A stretch of 41,255 nt of DNA from Billgrantia bachuensis (lineage in GTDB: Bacteria; Pseudomonadota; Gammaproteobacteria; Pseudomonadales; Halomonadaceae). The DNA is taken from assembly GCF_011742165.1 (NCBI RefSeq), contig NZ_JAAQTO010000011.1, positions 1-41,255 of the forward strand, in the 5' to 3' direction. Below the pieces are notes generated by a model. It saw only the letters and a program-made list of their open reading frames with translations. It had not been told where the DNA came from and searched no databases. This document shows positions 38,128-41,255 of the stretch, one piece after another. The stretch's first letter is position 1. Each line of letters opens with the position of its first letter. A program made the position numbers and the translations under genes.

Positions 38128-38964
38128 ATGTTTCATCATTCATCCAAGCTGCAGTACCCGGTCAAGGTCGACAAACCGGATCCGGAGTTCGCTATGCTAT
38201 TGCAGCAGGCGATCGGCGGTGTCGAGGGCGAGATCCGCGTGGCCATGCAGTACTTCTTCCAGGCCATGGGGGCCCGCGGTGATGACAGGATCCGCGATAT
38301 GCTAATGTCGACGGCGACCGAGGAGCTGGCACACATAGAGATGCTTGCCCATGCGGTGGCGCTCAACCTGGAAGGCGCCCCCGTCTCTTACCAGGAGAAG
38401 TCGGCCCAGGATCCCGTGGTACGCGCCATTCTCGGCGGCGCCAACCCTAGACACCTGCTCTCTTCGGGCTTGTCCGCCATGCCCGTCAATTCGAACGGCG
38501 TACCGTTCGACATGAGCCACATCTACGCCACAGGTAACGTGGCCGCCGATATGCTGGCCAACGTTACCGCCGAAGCGAGCGGTCGGATGCTGGCGTCGCG
38601 CCTGTACAACTGGACGGACGACCACGGCATGAAGGACTTTCTCTCCTTTCTGATAGCTCGCGACACCATGCATCAGCAACAGTGGCTGGCTGTTATCGAG
38701 GAAATGGGTGGCATGGAGGCACAGCTCCCGGTACCCAACGCCACGCCCGAGGCTCACGAAGCCATGCAGCACTCCTATTATTACCTCAACACACTGCTCG
38801 ACAAAGAGGCTCCGCAGGGCCGCTGGTCGCAAGGTCCATCTTTCGACGGTCGCGGCGAGTTTTCGGTCAAAAACCAGCCGGCTCCCGAGGGCCAGGAACC
38901 CAAGCTTGGCCCGGCCAAGCCGCACTCAGGCGCTCAGGAGGAGCAGATCAATCCGCCCAAGTGA
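38128..38964 (+). CDS. katN: Manganese catalase (KatN family)
   Basis: A 278-aa non-heme catalase that splits hydrogen peroxide at a dimanganese centre. The expected ligands are all present in the four-helix bundle: Glu35, Glu66, His69, Glu149 and His182. The C-terminal tail (from about 235, SQGPSFDGRGEF) is the family's Pro-rich extension. GGAGA precedes ATG 38128. It is followed 36 bp later by the YciF-like gene, an arrangement like Salmonella katN with yciGFE. Confidence 0.95.
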   Translation: MFHHSSKLQYPVKVDKPDPEFAMLLQQAIGGVEGEIRVAMQYFFQAMGARGDDRIRDMLMSTATEELAHIEMLAHAVALNLEGAPVSYQEKSAQDPVVRAILGGANPRHLLSSGLSAMPVNSNGVPFDMSHIYATGNVAADMLANVTAEASGRMLASRLYNWTDDHGMKDFLSFLIARDTMHQQQWLAVIEEMGGMEAQLPVPNATPEAHEAMQHSYYYLNTLLDKEAPQGRWSQGPSFDGRGEFSVKNQPAPEGQEPKLGPAKPHSGAQEEQINPPK

Positions 38965-39000
38965 GCGGATCCATCGATCGCAACTGTAAGGAGACATCAT

Positions 39001-39519
39001 ATGGGTACCGAACCGCAGACACCCAAACATCTGGAAGACTGGCTGCGCGACGCTCACGCCATGGAAAAGCAAGCGGAAAAGATGCTGGAAACCCAGGCCA
39101 GCCGTCTGGAGCACTACCCGCAGCTCAAAGCGCGCATCGAGCAACACTTGATCGAGACTCGAGGGCAGGCGGAAAGGATCGAGCAATGCATCTCGCTGCT
39201 CGGTACCGACCTGTCGGTAGTGAAAGACATCGGCGGCAAGCTGGCCGCATTCGGCCAAGGCATGGGCGGCATGATGGCAAGCGATGAAGTGGTCAAGGGC
39301 AGCATGGCCAGCTATGCCTTCGAGCACTTCGAGATCGCCAGCTACAAGGCGTTGATCCAGGCGGCGGAGAAGGCCTCGAGGCCGGAAATCGCGCGTATCT
39401 GTGAAGAGATCCTCCGCGAAGAGGAAGCCATGGCGCAGTGGCTGTCCGATCATCTCGACGACACCACTCGGCAGTACCTGGAGCGCGCGGAAGATGACCA
39501 ACTTACCGCCAAGAAGTGA
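39001..39519 (+). CDS. yciF: YciE/YciF-type ferritin-like DUF892 protein
   Basis: A 172-aa helical protein of DUF892, a ferritin-like fold that can bind a dimetal site. Helix residues with the right spacing are seen in DAHAMEKQAEKML, IETRGQAERIEQC, FEHFEIASYKAL and EEILREEEAMAQW. The function is unknown beyond its link with stress. AAGGAGA precedes ATG 39001. Last gene of the stress group, ended by a clear terminator. Confidence 0.93.
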   Translation: MGTEPQTPKHLEDWLRDAHAMEKQAEKMLETQASRLEHYPQLKARIEQHLIETRGQAERIEQCISLLGTDLSVVKDIGGKLAAFGQGMGGMMASDEVVKGSMASYAFEHFEIASYKALIQAAEKASRPEIARICEEILREEEAMAQWLSDHLDDTTRQYLERAEDDQLTAKK

Positions 39520-39569
39520 TGCACACCCCAACTCTCCGTGAGTGAAGGGCGTTTCGTAGGCCCCTCCTT

Positions 39570-39593
39570 CCCCGGCATAGGCCGGGGTTTTTT
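39570..39593 (+). terminator. Intrinsic terminator of the stress gene group
   Basis: A 7-bp GC stem CCCCGGC (39570-39576) / GCCGGGG (39581-39587) with loop ATAG, followed by six T. A textbook intrinsic terminator 50 bp after yciF. Confidence 0.92.
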
Positions 39594-39661
39594 GCTTGTA
39601 TCAGCCACGAGCCGTCGCGTCCCGGCACAGCCCGTGCCGAAGAAGAAGATCGCATGAAGAA

Positions 39662-39685
39662 GGCCGCACCCGACAGGATGCGGCC
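39662..39685 (-). terminator. Probable terminator of the CocE/NonD hydrolase gene
   Basis: A 7-bp stem GGCCGCA (39662-39668) / TGCGGCC (39679-39685), followed on the minus strand by TTCTTC, 27 bp after the hydrolase stop. Confidence 0.6.
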
Positions 39686-39712
39686 AGCCAGGCCCGCCAT
39701 TGCCGGCGCGTC

Positions 39713-41255
39713 TCACATATGGTCGCGTGGGATCACTTTTTCCCAGTTCTTGGAAAAGACCCGGTAGTCGTCCTCGTAGGCGTCGAGCTGGGCGTGAATG
39801 AAGAAGTTGCTTTCATCGCAGCTCAGAATGCTGCGTGTATAAATCTCCACATTCCAGTCGTCGCGCTTGAAGGAACGCTCGGTATAGGTCTCGCCGCGCG
39901 CCGAGGTGAAATCGTCATGGAGGGTGGTGTACCACTCCCGCGTGCTGCGACGGATCTCGGTGCCGATGTCCTCGATGCGAAAGTGGCCCTGATCGTTGAT
40001 CACCTCGAGGGTCGACTCCTTGGTCGCCAGGTCGCGGTGCAGTAGCCAGTTGTGGTCACTGGCTTCGAAGGTGTGGATCTCCAGCGGCGGTGCTTCCTCG
40101 GGCTCGTCGAACTCTGGCAGGTGTGCGTCCTCCTCTCCCGGCTTTCGCTCCGGTAGCACCAAGGCACAGCTACTCGGGTAGATCTCGACCTGGGCCGGCT
40201 CCGGCGGCAACCAGGCCAACGGCCAGTAGGAGGTCGATACGGACAGACGCAACTGGTGACCTGCGGGGAAACGCTGAGCGATACCGTTCATCGGTATGCG
40301 CACCCGGTAGCGCCGGTGCGGTACAAGCGGCTCAGGGTTGGCATCGCTGTCGCGATGCGACAGGTTGAGCAGGCCATAGGTAACCCGTGTCGACTTGCCG
40401 TCCGGCGCCACATCGGACAGACGCACCGCCAGCATGGCCTGTGGCTTGTCGCTCGAGAGCTCGAGCTCCACGACGGGCATGCCGAAGATATCGAGCGGTT
40501 CCGCCAGCTGTCGGCTACTGAAGATCAACGAACCGCCATCCTCTTCGCGCTGATCACCAGGCAGGTCGGGCGTGGCAGCGTAGGAGCACCACTTGCCGGC
40601 GAACAGCCCGACGCTCAGCGGCGACTGCAGCGCCAGTGAGCTTTCATGCTCGTCGCGCTGATGCGGACCGCCATGCCCTTCCCCCATGGCGATGGTATAA
40701 GGGCCCAGTCCATAGCGCCTCATGCTGATGTTATCGGACGGCCATCCCGACTCGCCGATCCAGCGCCCAGGGCGTTCAGCATAAGACGTATCGGGGGGAA
40801 TGCTGTCTTGCTCCCAGGCACGCAGCATGGGTTCGTCCATGATGCCGTTGTCCTTGCCCTTGAGCCAGTAGTCCCACCAGCGCAGGGCCTCTTGAAGAAA
40901 GCCGATAGCAGGTCCTGGAAGCCCCTGATGGGGGTACTTGTGTCCCCAGGGGCCGATCAGTCCCTTGCGCGGCACCTCGAGGTGCTGCATCAGGCGTAGC
41001 ACGGTGTTGGTGAAGCCATCGGCCCAGCCGCCGATGGCATACACCGGGCACTCGATGGCCGAGTAGTATTCGCAAACCGAACTGGTCGACCAGTAGTCGT
41101 TACGACGCTGGTTTTCGACCCACTGTTCCAGCCATAGCCCACTGTTCTCCATGCGATCGAACCACATGTCGCGCCAGCGGTTGCCGACGATCATGGGGTC
41201 CGGCGGCAGGGTGTTGAAGGCGAACATCACCGTGGCTTCCGACAGGTTGTCGCCG
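39713..41255 (-). CDS. CocE/NonD family hydrolase (peptidase S15-like), 5' end outside the window
   Basis: The last 514 codons of an alpha/beta hydrolase of the X-Pro dipeptidyl-peptidase/cocaine esterase family. The frame is open to the window edge (GDNLSEAT precedes the internal GTG 41230), so the true start and the catalytic Ser domain are missing. The catalytic Asp (GGWADGFTN) and His (GPWGHKYPH) are present, followed by the jelly-roll C-terminal domain (about 40000-40560). Substrates are acyl esters or amides; which one cannot be told. It converges on the stress group, with terminators on both sides. Confidence 0.9.
   Translation of the reverse strand, partial: GDNLSEATVMFAFNTLPPDPMIVGNRWRDMWFDRMENSGLWLEQWVENQRRNDYWSTSSVCEYYSAIECPVYAIGGWADGFTNTVLRLMQHLEVPRKGLIGPWGHKYPHQGLPGPAIGFLQEALRWWDYWLKGKDNGIMDEPMLRAWEQDSIPPDTSYAERPGRWIGESGWPSDNISMRRYGLGPYTIAMGEGHGGPHQRDEHESSLALQSPLSVGLFAGKWCSYAATPDLPGDQREEDGGSLIFSSRQLAEPLDIFGMPVVELELSSDKPQAMLAVRLSDVAPDGKSTRVTYGLLNLSHRDSDANPEPLVPHRRYRVRIPMNGIAQRFPAGHQLRLSVSTSYWPLAWLPPEPAQVEIYPSSCALVLPERKPGEEDAHLPEFDEPEEAPPLEIHTFEASDHNWLLHRDLATKESTLEVINDQGHFRIEDIGTEIRRSTREWYTTLHDDFTSARGETYTERSFKRDDWNVEIYTRSILSCDESNFFIHAQLDAYEDDYRVFSKNWEKVIPRDHM

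Overview
The window looks like a chromosomal segment of a GC-rich, aerobic, heterotrophic gammaproteobacterium. The gene set and order best fit a member of the Halomonadaceae (Halomonas-like): the cbb3 oxidase genes, their maturation genes, an Fnr/Anr regulator and ttcA in a row, followed by a CrbS/CrbR-type acetate sensing and uptake cluster. This assignment is inferred from gene content, not from a marker-gene comparison. No integrase, transposase, phage gene or CRISPR array was seen, so this is mostly ordinary core genome with a few unusual patches.

Left part (1-15.8 kb). A tRNA-Leu is followed by a membrane-anchored DNA/RNA nuclease and a stand-alone RAM (Lrp/AsnC effector) domain protein. 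Next is an aa3-like terminal oxidase operon on the minus strand: a cytochrome-c-fused CuA subunit II, a subunit I-III fusion, and a small membrane protein. Beside it lie a DUF2231 membrane protein, a HemJ/CopD-like membrane protein and a Tat-exported high-potential iron-sulfur protein. Then comes the yeaG-yeaH-spoVR (ycgB) stress/starvation operon, 2,4-dienoyl-CoA reductase (fadH), a tRNA-Val/Asp/Asp operon with a clear promoter and terminator, and a small alpha/beta hydrolase.

Middle part (15.9-25.7 kb). This is one respiratory block on the plus strand: ccoNOQP (cbb3 oxidase), then ccoG-ccoH-ccoI-ccoS (assembly and copper supply), a SafE-like membrane protein, and an Fnr/Anr oxygen sensor with all four cluster cysteines. 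ttcA (tRNA thiolation) converges on it.

Right part (26.7-37.4 kb). The acetate-type module has two arms. On the minus strand are a cNMP/CBS/nucleotidyltransferase protein and a DnaQ-like exonuclease. Across a 696-bp, partly AT-rich gene-free region, on the plus strand, are a DUF4212 small subunit (broken here by a frameshifting deletion), its sodium:solute symporter partner, an unknown membrane-anchored protein, and the symporter-fused hybrid sensor kinase CrbS. CrbR converges on crbS. The gene-free region carries repeated CTAGAC-N4-GTC dyads and two strong palindromes, which are candidate regulator sites.

Far right (37.4-41.3 kb). A stress group (KGG-repeat protein, manganese catalase KatN and YciF-type ferritin-like protein) resembles the enterobacterial yciGFE-katN set. 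It is followed by a CocE/NonD-type hydrolase cut by the window edge.

The items most worth a second look are the broken DUF4212 subunit, the putative operator array, the oxidase subunit I that lacks the K-channel lysine, and the DnaQ-like exonuclease with Asn in place of its catalytic His beside an intact-looking nucleotidyltransferase.
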